Assembly (NCBI RefSeq): GCF_003054195.1
Contig: NZ_QBKP01000017.1
Coordinates: forward strand, 1-64,000
DNA: 64,000 bases
From: Gemmobacter caeni
Lineage (GTDB): Bacteria; Pseudomonadota; Alphaproteobacteria; Rhodobacterales; Rhodobacteraceae
Reading direction: 5' to 3'
Part shown: piece after piece, positions 16,524 through 25,280 of the stretch
Layout: each line of letters opens with the position of its first letter
Position numbering within the stretch: position 1 is the first letter of the stretch
Made by a program: the position numbers and the translations under genes
Notes under the pieces: generated by a model
Database searches by the model: none
What the model was told of the DNA's origin: nothing
Seen by the model: the letters and a program-made list of their open reading frames with translations, nothing else

Positions 16524-16763
16524 GCCCTTACCCTTCGTCACAAAATCCGGCCCGTCTGCAGGATCAAACCGCGATTTTCTTGCTGCCCGCCCCGACACTT
16601 CGGGGATTATTGTAGTTTTTTCGTCAACAGTGTGACCAAGTTCCGCTGATTTGCCAATAGAACCCATAAAATTCCCCTGCCGCAGCTTTGCCCGACTGTG
16701 GCCATTATGCTAGCCTAACCTGAAGTCGCGACACGACGACGCGAGGCGAAGGACAGGCGGCTT

Positions 16764-19091
16764 ATGCCGAAAGACCAGACAGAACCGCGGCCGCTGCGCC
16801 GCAGGCGGGCCAAGGGGCCCGGCGCGGTGGTGCTGCGCCGGCAACTGGCCGCGCATGCGACAGGGCTGGAGGGGTTGCCGCTGGTGCTGGATGCCGTCGA
16901 TCTGGGCGATCATTTCCGCGTCTTTCTGGGCCATGGCACCGATACCGCGCGCGTCCTGCCTGACGGGGCGGAAGGCTGCGCGCTGCCGCTGGAAATCCGG
17001 GCGCTGTCGGGATCGGCGCTGATCGCAGCCCGGCGCGATCCGGCGGGCGGCGCCGATCTGGCGCTGACCGGAGGCGACCGGCTTGCCCTGTCCCCTTCCC
17101 CGGCGGAGCATGACCTGTTCCGCGACCTGAACACGATCTTCGGTTTCCGGCTGGAGGAAAGCGCCGCGCAACTGGCCGAGGGGCTGATCTATCATCACCG
17201 CCATCACGGGCTGCAAGCCGCGCTGATCGTCAACCGGCTGCCCGACGCCGACCCCGAGGGGTTCGCCACGCAATTGCGTGCCGCGCTGGAGGACGTGCCG
17301 GTGACAGTGGTGCTGCTTGACTGCCCGGTGCCGCTGGGCAAGCCCGATCTGGGGCCGGAAAACCATTTGTTCCTCACCCCCGATGCGCCGGGCAAGGACC
17401 GGATGGAACAGCCCGCGCCGGACCCCTGGCGCAGCCCGCTGGGCGAGGGCATCCTCTACGAGGCCGTCAAATGGCGGTTTCTGGCGGAGGCGCGGGCGGT
17501 GCTGACCCTGGATGTGACCGACATCCTTGCCCCTCCGCCCCCCGGCACGCCAACCGCGTTCGAGCTTTGTACCCGGTCGAAGAACGGGGTGATCCTGCTG
17601 ATCGGGCACCGTATCTACCCGTGGCGGGTGCGCGCGAACCGCGAGGCGCGCTTTGGCGATCACATCTGCCGTCAGTTCGATCAGCGGCGCGGTCTCGCCC
17701 GCTGGGGTGTGGCCCCGGCACAGGCCGGGCTGGAGAACAGCTGGCGCATGGTGCGCGTCAGCTATGCCAAGCCGGAAGAAGGCGGCATCGCGCATTTCTG
17801 GCGGGCCATGGCCATCCGCGTGCCGGGCGCGCCGTCTGGTGCGCTGGCCCCCAAGACCTCGCTGATAGAGGATGAGGCTTTGCTGGCGCTGGCCGAAGGC
17901 CCGCTGGGTCATGTTCCCGTGCGTGCGCCGGTGTCGAAAGCCCGCCCCGCCCCGGCCCGTGCCGTCGAAGGGGGGCGCACCGCCATCGTCACCACGATGA
18001 AGAACGAGGGGCCCTTCATTCTGGAATGGCTGGCTTATCACCGTGCCATCGGGGTGGATGATTTCCTGATCTACACCAATGATTGCACCGACGGTACCGA
18101 TACGATGCTGGAACTGCTGACCGCCAAGGGCATCGTGCAGCACCGTATCAACCCCTATGTGCCGGGGGGCGAGCTGAAGCCGCAACATGCCGCGCTGCAA
18201 GCCGCCGAGAAAGAGCCGGTGATGCAGGATTGCGGCTGGGGCATCTGCATGGATGTCGATGAATTCATCGACATCAAGATCGGTGACGGCACGCTGAAAG
18301 CGCTGTATCACGCCATGGGCGAAGCCAACATGATCTCGCTCACATGGCGGCTGTTCGGCAATGCCGAGGTGCATCGCTATGAAGACCGCTTTCTGATCGA
18401 GCAGTTCGACCGTTGCGCGCCCGAACTGATCCGCAAACCGCATCAGGCCTGGGGCTTCAAGACCCTGTTCCGCAATATCGACATCTACAAGAAGCTGGGC
18501 GTCCACCGTCCCAAGGGGCTGAAACCCGATCTGTGGTCCGAAGTGCGCTGGCTGAACGGCTCGGGTCGGCCCATGCCGCACGAGGCCTACCGCAATGCCT
18601 GGCGCTCCACCACCGACACCTATGGCTATGACTGGGTGCAGCTGAACCATTATGCCGTGCGCAGCGCCGAAAGCTTTCTGGTCAAGCGCGACCGGGGCCG
18701 GGTGAACCATGTCGACCGCGATCAGGGGCTGAACTACTGGTTCCGCATGAACCACAATCTCGACCGCGACACCTCGATCCAGCGGATGATCCCGGCGGCG
18801 CGGGCCGAATATGACCGTCTGCTGTCCGACCCCGAGATCCGCGCCGCGCATGATCATTCCGTCGCCTGCCACCGCGAGAAGATCACCGCCCTGATGCAGA
18901 CGGAAAACTACCGCGCCTTTTACGCCGAACTGACCGGCCCGCGGATGGAGCGGCTCTGCCGCTTGCAGCATCATTTCGGATCGGCCGTCTTTGCTGCCGG
19001 ACCGGGCGTCATCCCGCCCGACCTGCACGAACGCGACCTGCCCGCCGACTATTTCTTCACCGTGGAACACCACGGCGAAGCCGAGCATTGA
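16764..19091 (+). CDS. Two-domain glycosyltransferase, family 2-like
   Basis: 775 residues. Residues ~403-650 are a GT2-type domain (Glyco_tranf_2_4 style): IVTTMKNEGPFILEWLAYHR, DDFLIYTNDCTDGTD, GWGICMDVDEFIDIKIGDG (DVDEF holds the metal-binding Asp pair), LTWRLFGNAEVHRY. The N-terminal ~390 residues show a weaker echo (LAEGLIYHHRHHGLQAALIV), so a degenerate second GT domain is likely. It is the first of three related genes. The product is probably a sugar transferred to a surface glycan; substrate unknown. Confidence 0.85.
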   Translation: MPKDQTEPRPLRRRRAKGPGAVVLRRQLAAHATGLEGLPLVLDAVDLGDHFRVFLGHGTDTARVLPDGAEGCALPLEIRALSGSALIAARRDPAGGADLALTGGDRLALSPSPAEHDLFRDLNTIFGFRLEESAAQLAEGLIYHHRHHGLQAALIVNRLPDADPEGFATQLRAALEDVPVTVVLLDCPVPLGKPDLGPENHLFLTPDAPGKDRMEQPAPDPWRSPLGEGILYEAVKWRFLAEARAVLTLDVTDILAPPPPGTPTAFELCTRSKNGVILLIGHRIYPWRVRANREARFGDHICRQFDQRRGLARWGVAPAQAGLENSWRMVRVSYAKPEEGGIAHFWRAMAIRVPGAPSGALAPKTSLIEDEALLALAEGPLGHVPVRAPVSKARPAPARAVEGGRTAIVTTMKNEGPFILEWLAYHRAIGVDDFLIYTNDCTDGTDTMLELLTAKGIVQHRINPYVPGGELKPQHAALQAAEKEPVMQDCGWGICMDVDEFIDIKIGDGTLKALYHAMGEANMISLTWRLFGNAEVHRYEDRFLIEQFDRCAPELIRKPHQAWGFKTLFRNIDIYKKLGVHRPKGLKPDLWSEVRWLNGSGRPMPHEAYRNAWRSTTDTYGYDWVQLNHYAVRSAESFLVKRDRGRVNHVDRDQGLNYWFRMNHNLDRDTSIQRMIPAARAEYDRLLSDPEIRAAHDHSVACHREKITALMQTENYRAFYAELTGPRMERLCRLQHHFGSAVFAAGPGVIPPDLHERDLPADYFFTVEHHGEAEH

Positions 19092-19102
19092 CAGGAGAGT
19101 AT

Positions 19103-20164
19103 ATGGGTAACGATGTCTACACGCTCATCACCACGATGAAGAACGAAGGGGCTTTTCTCGTGGAATGGGTGGCGCATCACAAGGTGCTCGGGTTCGACAA
19201 TCTGGTGATCTGTCACAACGATTGCGAGGACACGACGGCGCAGATGATCAAGCGCCTGTCGAAAATGGGCCTGTGCCAGGGGCATCCCACACGCTACCGG
19301 CCCGGCCAGTCGATCCAGCGCCGTGCCCTGCGTCAGGCGCTGCAATATGATGCGGTGAAGACCGCGGACTGGATCTATGTCTGCGACGCGGACGAGTTTC
19401 TGGCCTCGCGTATCGGAGACGGCTCTGCCCGCGATCTGGTGGCAGCGGCGACGCCCGAGGTGGAGGCGATCTGTGTGCCCTGGCGGACCTTTGGCACCGG
19501 CGGGCAGAAAGAGTTCAGGCCCGGCCGCATCACCCCGCAATTCACGCAGGCCAATGCGACGACCGGACCGAAGGCCATCGAATACGCTTTCCCGAAAACC
19601 CTGTTCCGGGGCGATGTGGTGCAGCACATGCGGCGGCTGGGCGTCCACACGCCGGTGGTGAAACACGATCTGGGCCGCGAACTGCGCCGTGAGGTGCCGG
19701 GCGGCATCCCGGTCGAGCAGGGCAAGTCGATCCTGCATGTGCAGGCCGATTACTCCAGGGCGCAGGTGAACCATTACCAGTTGCGCTCGATGGACAGTTT
19801 TCTGGTCAAATCGGCGCGCGGCAAGGTGAACCACGTCAATGACAAGATGGAATTCGGCTATTGGGTGCGCAATGACACCAACGAGGAAGCCTGCGACCTG
19901 ATCCGCCGCTATGACGAGGCGGTGGAGAAGTGGATGGCCGATCTGCTGTCCGACCAGCGGCTCAACACGCTGCACAACCGGGCCGTCCGCTGGCACGAAA
20001 ACAAGATCGCCGAACTGCACGCCGATCCCGACTTCGGCCAGATGATCGGCCGGATCGAAGGCCACCGCGCCCGCATGGCCGCCGGCGATGCGGCAGAGGT
20101 CGAGGGCAAGGCCTATGACGGCGACGCCGATGTCGGCGACGAGGACGAGGCTGACGCCGCCTGA
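19103..20164 (+). CDS. Glycosyltransferase family 2-like, paralogue 2
   Basis: 353 residues. It has LITTMKNEGAFLVEWVAHHK, LVICHNDCEDTTAQMI and WIYVCDADEFLASRIGDGS, with the acidic pair in DADEF. The same signature pattern is in the genes on both sides. The ATG at 19103 follows AGGAGAG by 4 bases; 11 bases separate it from the upstream stop. The C-terminal end carries an acidic tail (DGDADVGDEDEADAA). Its stop overlaps the next start codon by one base. Confidence 0.88.
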   Translation: MGNDVYTLITTMKNEGAFLVEWVAHHKVLGFDNLVICHNDCEDTTAQMIKRLSKMGLCQGHPTRYRPGQSIQRRALRQALQYDAVKTADWIYVCDADEFLASRIGDGSARDLVAAATPEVEAICVPWRTFGTGGQKEFRPGRITPQFTQANATTGPKAIEYAFPKTLFRGDVVQHMRRLGVHTPVVKHDLGRELRREVPGGIPVEQGKSILHVQADYSRAQVNHYQLRSMDSFLVKSARGKVNHVNDKMEFGYWVRNDTNEEACDLIRRYDEAVEKWMADLLSDQRLNTLHNRAVRWHENKIAELHADPDFGQMIGRIEGHRARMAAGDAAEVEGKAYDGDADVGDEDEADAA

Positions 20165-21228
20165 TGCGCGCGCTGGCCGTCACCTCGGTGAAGAACGAGG
20201 GCGCCTTCCTTCTGGAATGGCTCGCCCATCACCGGGCTGTGGGCTTCACCGACTTTCTGGTGTTTTCCAATGATTGCGAGGACGGCACGGATGCGATGCT
20301 CGACCGGCTGCACGCGCTGGGCTGGCTGACCCATGTGCGCAATCCCGGCCCCTGGGAGGAAGGCCCGCAATGGGCGGCGCTGAAAGCGGCGGATCGTCAC
20401 CCGCTGAAGGCGCAGGCGGATTGGGTGATGTTTCTCGATGTCGATGAATTCGTGAACATCCACACGGGTGACCGCACCCTGTCTGCGCTGCTGGCGGCCC
20501 TGCCCGAGGCCACTGCGATCCCGCTCACCTGGCGGATGTTCGGCAATTGCGGCGTGATCGGACCGCTGGAGGGCCGGGTCACGGAAAGCTTTACCCACGC
20601 GGCACCTGCGGTGCTGCACTGGCCCTGGCGGGCCGCGATGTTCAAGACGCTGTTTCGCAACGACGGAACCTATCGCAAGATGGGGGTGCATCGCCCGCGC
20701 GCGCCGGATCGCGAGCGGCTGGCGTCGGCACGCTGGTTTGATGGCGCGGGACGGCCGCTGCCCCCGGCTTTTGCCACCGGGCGGGTCTTTTCCGACTTCG
20801 GACAGGACAATTACACCCTCGCGCAACTGAACCACTATGCCCTTGGAAGCATGGCAGATTATCTGGTGAAATGCGACCGGGGCCGCGCCAACCGCGCGGC
20901 AGAGCCGTTTGATATGGGCTACTGGATCGAACGGAATTTCTGCGCGGTCGAAGATCGGTCGATCCTTGCCCTCGACAGCCGGGACCTGCGTGACACACTG
21001 CTGGGTGATGCCGTGCTGGCCGGTCTTGATGCGCAGGCGCGCGACTGGCGGCGCGGTCGTTTCATCACACTGATGGAACAGGAGCCGTGGCGGGCGCTGT
21101 TCGGACGGTTGCTGCTGGCCCCGCCCAGCCGGGTGCTGAGCCGTGCGGAAGCCATGCAGATCCTGCGCCATGCCCGCGCGGCGCCGGAGGTTGCGGGCGG
21201 ATCTGAAAAACGGTCTGTTTCCACTTAG
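20164..21228 (+). CDS. Glycosyltransferase family 2-like, paralogue 3
   Basis: 354 residues: LAVTSVKNEGAFLLEWLAHH, FLVFSNDCEDGTDAMLDRL, WVMFLDVDEFVNIHTGD, LTWRMFGNCGVIG. It is translationally coupled to the previous gene (TGATG). Closest in pattern to the GT domain of the 775-residue protein. With its neighbours it forms an apparent tandem duplication; a role in one glycan pathway is inferred. Confidence 0.88.
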   Translation: MRALAVTSVKNEGAFLLEWLAHHRAVGFTDFLVFSNDCEDGTDAMLDRLHALGWLTHVRNPGPWEEGPQWAALKAADRHPLKAQADWVMFLDVDEFVNIHTGDRTLSALLAALPEATAIPLTWRMFGNCGVIGPLEGRVTESFTHAAPAVLHWPWRAAMFKTLFRNDGTYRKMGVHRPRAPDRERLASARWFDGAGRPLPPAFATGRVFSDFGQDNYTLAQLNHYALGSMADYLVKCDRGRANRAAEPFDMGYWIERNFCAVEDRSILALDSRDLRDTLLGDAVLAGLDAQARDWRRGRFITLMEQEPWRALFGRLLLAPPSRVLSRAEAMQILRHARAAPEVAGGSEKRSVST

Positions 21229-21326
21229 AGGCGAGATGTCACTTGGCTGCCCACTTGTCTGCCCGCTTTGGCCACGCGAGATTGGCATAATAAGTGGAAT
21301 GACCTGAATTCTTGTGATTGGACTCC

Positions 21327-22277
21327 ATGGCTATGACAGTGACCGCGACAGACCGCAGTGCCCGTTACGACGCTTCGGCCGCGACCAGTCACGCCGAATG
21401 GATGGCGCGTCTGGAGGAAATCACCGAGGAAGAGGGCTATTTCGAACCGCTGGGCACCCGGCATTTCGCCTTCTTCGCCGATGAGGGGCCGACGCTGCTG
21501 GTCACGTTCGAGACGCTCGAATCGATCCGCGCGCGTCCCGAGCAGATGCCAGAGGGCTGTCAGGCGGTGGCGCGCAACGGCTGGTCGCATCTTTGTGTCA
21601 TCGCCGACGGTGACACCTGGTATCGCGACCCGGCGGTCTGGCGCTATTTCGACCGGCTGGTCGACGACGCCTTCTTCGAAGATTTCGACCGCGTGGTGTT
21701 CTATGGCGCCGGGATGGGCGGCTATGCGGCCTGCGCCTTCTCGGTCTGTGCCCCCGGCGCAACCGTGCTGACGATCAACCCGCGCGCCACGCTGGACCCG
21801 TCCATCGCGCCCTGGGACCGCCGTGACCTGGCGAAGCGGCGGCTCGATTTCACCTCACGCTATGGCTATGCCCCCGACATGATCGAGGGCACCGGCGAGG
21901 TTTTCGTCATCCACGATCCGCACAGCCTTGAGGATTCGATGCATGCGGCGCTGTTCACCAAGCCTTTCGTGCAAAAGCTCCGCACGCCCTGGCTTGGGGA
22001 TCGGGTGCAGGACAGCCTGATCACCACGGGCATCCTGCCCGGCCTGATCGACGCGGCGGGTGAAGGGCGGCTGACTCCGGCCCTGTTCGCCCGCGAATGG
22101 CGCAAGCGCCGCGAACACGGGCCGTATCTGAAGGCCCTGCTGCACCAGACCGAAACCCGTGGCCAGACCCGGCGGTCGCTGGCGATCTGCCGGTCAGTCG
22201 CAGAGCGGATGAACGCCCCGCGATTCCGGCGGCATGTCGCCACGCTGGAGGCCCGGCTGGCGGACGGGGCGGACTGA
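21327..22277 (+). CDS. Alpha/beta-hydrolase-like protein lacking nucleophile Ser
   Basis: 316 residues, parallel to the C-terminal domain of the fusion at 14292-16523. Shared blocks are TWYRDPAVWRYFDRL, DRVVFYGAGMGGYAACAF, TLDPSIAPWDRR and a terminal WLGDRVQDSLITTGIL region. Where the fusion has Gly-Ala-Ser-Met-Gly, this protein has Gly-Ala-Gly-Met-Gly, so the expected nucleophile Ser is Gly. It may be catalytically dead or work by another residue. Start at 21327 (MAMTV…) is uncertain; no strong ribosome site is seen. It closes the glycosyltransferase locus. Confidence 0.75.
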   Translation: MAMTVTATDRSARYDASAATSHAEWMARLEEITEEEGYFEPLGTRHFAFFADEGPTLLVTFETLESIRARPEQMPEGCQAVARNGWSHLCVIADGDTWYRDPAVWRYFDRLVDDAFFEDFDRVVFYGAGMGGYAACAFSVCAPGATVLTINPRATLDPSIAPWDRRDLAKRRLDFTSRYGYAPDMIEGTGEVFVIHDPHSLEDSMHAALFTKPFVQKLRTPWLGDRVQDSLITTGILPGLIDAAGEGRLTPALFAREWRKRREHGPYLKALLHQTETRGQTRRSLAICRSVAERMNAPRFRRHVATLEARLADGAD

Positions 22278-22292
22278 CCGCCCCGGCGCGGT

Positions 22293-22685
22293 TCAGAGCG
22301 TTTCGGCCAGCGCCCGCAGATCGGCGCTGCGCTGTTCGGTCAGTCGCGCGCGGCAGGAATAGATGACCATTGGCTCCGCCGAGCCGCCGTGCATCGTATA
22401 GCCTTCGGCCGCGCAGGCGGCATCGCGAAACTCGATCCAGGCGCGCTGCGCCTGTTTCAGATATTCGGCCGCCCCGCGCTGATCTGCGGGCAGGCCGGCA
22501 TCCAGCGCCTGCATCCGGGCGCGCGCCTCTTTATAGGCCGCATTCAACTCGGCATCGGCGCGATTCCAGTCCTGTTCCGCGCAATAGGTCATTTCCATCT
22601 GGAAGGTCGGATTGGCACAATCGACTTCCTGCGCACTGGCGGGCACCGCCAGCAGCACCAGTAAAGCAGAAAGTTTCATGCTCAT
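22293..22685 (-). CDS. LprI-like (DUF1311) secreted protein
   Basis: 130 residues with a signal peptide (MSMKLSALLVLLAVPASAQ). The mature part has the family pattern CANPTFQMEMTYCAEQDWNRADAELN…, an AYKEARARMQALD helix and a C-terminal CRARLTEQRSADLR, with paired cysteines likely in disulfides. Family members include LprI, reported as a lysozyme inhibitor, but function here is unproven. The start overlaps the stop of the GFA gene by 4 bases (ATGA). Confidence 0.85.
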   Translation of the reverse strand: MSMKLSALLVLLAVPASAQEVDCANPTFQMEMTYCAEQDWNRADAELNAAYKEARARMQALDAGLPADQRGAAEYLKQAQRAWIEFRDAACAAEGYTMHGGSAEPMVIYSCRARLTEQRSADLRALAETL

Positions 22686-23035
22686 ACGGCCTTTCCGTCA
22701 TAGGCATAGGCACGCGCCGCCAGTTCACGCGGGTCCACCCCGTCCAGGCAATTGACGTTCACCGCCACCATTTCCGCCCCGTCCGGGCCCTTGCCGGTCG
22801 AAAAGCTCTGGATGCCGCAGGTCTTGCAGAACAGGTGATGGATGACATGCTTGTTGAACTGGTATTCGGCCAGATTGTCACCACCCCGCTCCAGCACGAA
22901 ATTCGCCGCCGGGGCAAAGACCAGCACTGAGCCCAGTTTCTGACACCGCGAGCAGTTGCAGGTCACCGGCTGGTCAAGGCTCGCCTCGACATGATACCGC
23001 ACCGCGCCGCACTGGCAGCCCCCTTCGTAACGCAT
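22682..23035 (-). CDS. GFA-family (CENP-V-like) zinc protein
   Basis: 117 residues. MRYEGGCQCGAVRY…VTCNCSRCQKLGS… and FCKTCGIQSF are the Cys-rich zinc-binding blocks of the GFA family. Some members help glutathione-dependent formaldehyde oxidation, most are uncharacterised. First gene of a two-gene unit with the LprI-like gene; divergent from pyrC. Confidence 0.9.
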   Translation of the reverse strand: MRYEGGCQCGAVRYHVEASLDQPVTCNCSRCQKLGSVLVFAPAANFVLERGGDNLAEYQFNKHVIHHLFCKTCGIQSFSTGKGPDGAEMVAVNVNCLDGVDPRELAARAYAYDGKAV

Positions 23036-23128
23036 CGCAATCTCCTCATCCGCTGCTGCCCGACTCTAGGCCCGGCGGCGGCCCCGAATCCACTGGAAAA
23101 TCGGCGCCGCTTGCGGTAGCGCGAAGAC

Positions 23129-24169
23129 ATGACCCAGAGCCTCACCCTCCGCCGCCCCGATGACTGGCACCTGCACCTGCGCGATGGCGCGATGCTGCAA
23201 GGCGTGCTGCCCGAAACCGCCCGCCATTTCGGCCGCGCGATCATCATGCCGAACCTTGTACCGCCGGTGGTAACCGGCGCGCAGGCCGCCGCCTACCGCG
23301 ACCGGATCCTCGCCGCGCTGCCCGAAGGAGCCGCGTTCGAGCCGCTGATGACGCTCTACCTCACGGAAGACACCGAGGCCGCCGACGTGCGTGCGGCAGC
23401 GGCAAGCGGGCTGGTGAAGGCGGTGAAGCTCTACCCCGCCGGGGCCACCACCAACAGCCATGGCGGCGTGCGCAACTTTGAGAATGTTCGCGCGGTGCTG
23501 GAAACCATGGCCGAGATCGGCCTGCCGCTTTGCGTCCATGGCGAGGTGACGACGGCAGAGGTCGACATCTTCGACCGCGAGGCGGTGTTCATCGACACGG
23601 TGCTGGACCCGCTGCGCCGTGCAACACCCGGTCTGCGCGTGGTGATGGAACATATCACCACCGAGGAAGGCGTGGCCTATGCCCGCGCGGGCGGCCCTGA
23701 TCTGGGCGCGACCATCACCACCCATCACCTGATCATCAACCGCAACCACATCCTCGTGGGCGGGATCAAGCCGCATTACTACTGCCTGCCGGTGGCCAAG
23801 CGCGAAAAGCATCGGCTGGCGCTGCGCGCGGCAGCTACCAGTGGCGAGGGCTGCTTCTTCCTTGGCACCGACAGCGCGCCGCATGTCGATGCGCTGAAGG
23901 AACATGCCTGTGGCTGCGCCGGATGTTTTACGGCGACCAATACCATGTCGATCCTCGCCCATGTGTTCGAGGAAGAGGGTGCGCTGGACCGGCTGGAGGC
24001 TTTCACCTCGCGGAACGGCCCGGCCTTCTACCGCCTGCCGGTCAATCCGGGCACGATCCGGCTGGTGAAGCACGAAACCGCCCATGCCTATCCTTCGAAG
24101 ATCATCACCGAGGCAGGGCCGGTCACGGTCTTCGATCCGGGCTTCCCGCTGTTCTGGGGTGTCGCCTGA
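23129..24169 (+). CDS. pyrC: Dihydroorotase
   Basis: 346 residues, class II length. [10 protein letters not shown] holds the zinc His pair, [12 protein letters not shown] the carboxylated Lys, and LGTDSAPH near residue 250 the catalytic Asp. It closes carbamoyl-aspartate to dihydroorotate in pyrimidine synthesis. pyrE follows after a terminator-like stem, so the two may be separately transcribed. Confidence 0.96.
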   Translation: MTQSLTLRRPDDWHLHLRDGAMLQGVLPETARHFGRAIIMPNLVPPVVTGAQAAAYRDRILAALPEGAAFEPLMTLYLTEDTEAADVRAAAASGLVKAVKLYPAGATTNSHGGVRNFENVRAVLETMAEIGLPLCVHGEVTTAEVDIFDREAVFIDTVLDPLRRATPGLRVVMEHITTEEGVAYARAGGPDLGATITTHHLIINRNHILVGGIKPHYYCLPVAKREKHRLALRAAATSGEGCFFLGTDSAPHVDALKEHACGCAGCFTATNTMSILAHVFEEEGALDRLEAFTSRNGPAFYRLPVNPGTIRLVKHETAHAYPSKIITEAGPVTVFDPGFPLFWGVA

Positions 24170-24179
24170 CGCAAGCCCG

Positions 24180-24210
24180 ACAGGCGCCGGGCCGGGTTCG
24201 GCGCCTGTTT
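24180..24210 (+). terminator. Stem-loop after pyrC
   Basis: ACAGGCGCCG, loop GGCCGGGTT, CGGCGCCTGT followed by TT. A strong GC stem with a short T-run, 11 bases past the pyrC stop. Confidence 0.6.
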
Positions 24211-24302
24211 CCTGACGGCGCGCAGACCGACCGGCGGTCTTTTCTTTCGGCGCAGGCTCGGCTAAGCCGCAGCCACCCCGCCCTCCCGCCGAAAGGACCG
24301 CC

Positions 24303-24980
24303 ATGATCCCCGCCGCCTTCCCCCCGAAAGAAGAAATCGCCCGCCTCACCGCCCGCGCCTTCCTGGAAATCGGCGCGGTGCATTTCAACGCACGCGAGCC
24401 TTTCACGCTGGCCTCCGGCCTGCCTTCGCCCACCTATATCGACTGTCGCAAACTGATCTCCTATCCGCGCATCCGGTCGATGCTGATGGATTTCATGGCC
24501 GTCACCGTGATGCGCGACGCCGGGTTCGAGGCTTTCGACAATGTGGCGGGTGGTGAAACCGCTGGCATCCCCTTTGCCGCGCTGGTGGCCGAACGTCTGG
24601 CGCTGCCGATGACCTATGTGCGGAAGAAGCCCAAGGGCTATGGCCGCAATGCCCGCATCGAGGGCGCGATGACCGAGGGCCAGCGCGTCCTGCTGGTCGA
24701 GGATCTGACCACCGATGGCGGATCGAAACTGTCCTTCGTCGATGCGATCCGCGAAACCGGCGCGACATGCGGCTGGACCTCGGTGATCTTCTACTACGGC
24801 ATCTTCAGGGAAACCGAGGAGCGGCTGGCCGAACATGGCGTAAGGCTGAGCTATCTCTGCACCTGGTGGGACATGCTGGCCGAGGCGCGTGCGCAGGGCA
24901 GTTTCGACGCCGAGACGCTGGCCGGGGTGGAGGAGTTCCTCAACGATCCGCGCGCCTGGCAGGAAGCGCGCAAGGGCTGA
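24303..24980 (+). CDS. pyrE: Orotate phosphoribosyltransferase
   Basis: 225 residues. The PRPP-binding motif is [15 protein letters not shown]. It joins orotate and PRPP to give OMP. AAAGGACC precedes the ATG. Shares the pathway with pyrC upstream. Confidence 0.96.
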   Translation: MIPAAFPPKEEIARLTARAFLEIGAVHFNAREPFTLASGLPSPTYIDCRKLISYPRIRSMLMDFMAVTVMRDAGFEAFDNVAGGETAGIPFAALVAERLALPMTYVRKKPKGYGRNARIEGAMTEGQRVLLVEDLTTDGGSKLSFVDAIRETGATCGWTSVIFYYGIFRETEERLAEHGVRLSYLCTWWDMLAEARAQGSFDAETLAGVEEFLNDPRAWQEARKG

Positions 24981-25280
24981 GCCGCATCGGCGGAACCACG
25001 CCGAGGCGGGACCACCGCCTGTGGGCAGATCGGGGATAAAACCGGCGCCGAATCGCGCGGCTTGCGGTTTTTCCGCCCCTCGCACCGCATCATGTGGTAG
25101 GATCAGGCTGGCGCCCCACTAGGGGGCGTCGGCGGGCCGAATCCGTCCACAGGCTTATCCCGCCACTTATGCGCCTTGCCCCACGGCCTTCCGACAGGCT
25201 ATCGCAGGGGCCGGGCGCGGGGACCGGGGCACGCGCCGCACAGAAGAAACGACAGGCCAGAGGGCCGGGGCACGGGGTTC
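24981..25280. other. Intergenic region between pyrE and dnaB
   Basis: 300 bases with no convincing gene. It includes the hairpin GGCGCCCC-ACTA-GGGGGCG (near 25110) and a TTATCC-type stretch (near 25155), perhaps dnaB promoter or leader elements. Confidence 0.35.

Noticed and set aside
16710-19088. Minus-strand open frame of about 790 codons opposite the GT gene
   Set aside because: Antisense shadow of a GC-rich gene; the plus-strand product has clear GT2 motifs.
21327-22277. Active serine hydrolase
   Set aside because: Gly replaces the expected Ser in the nucleophile elbow, so activity cannot be claimed.
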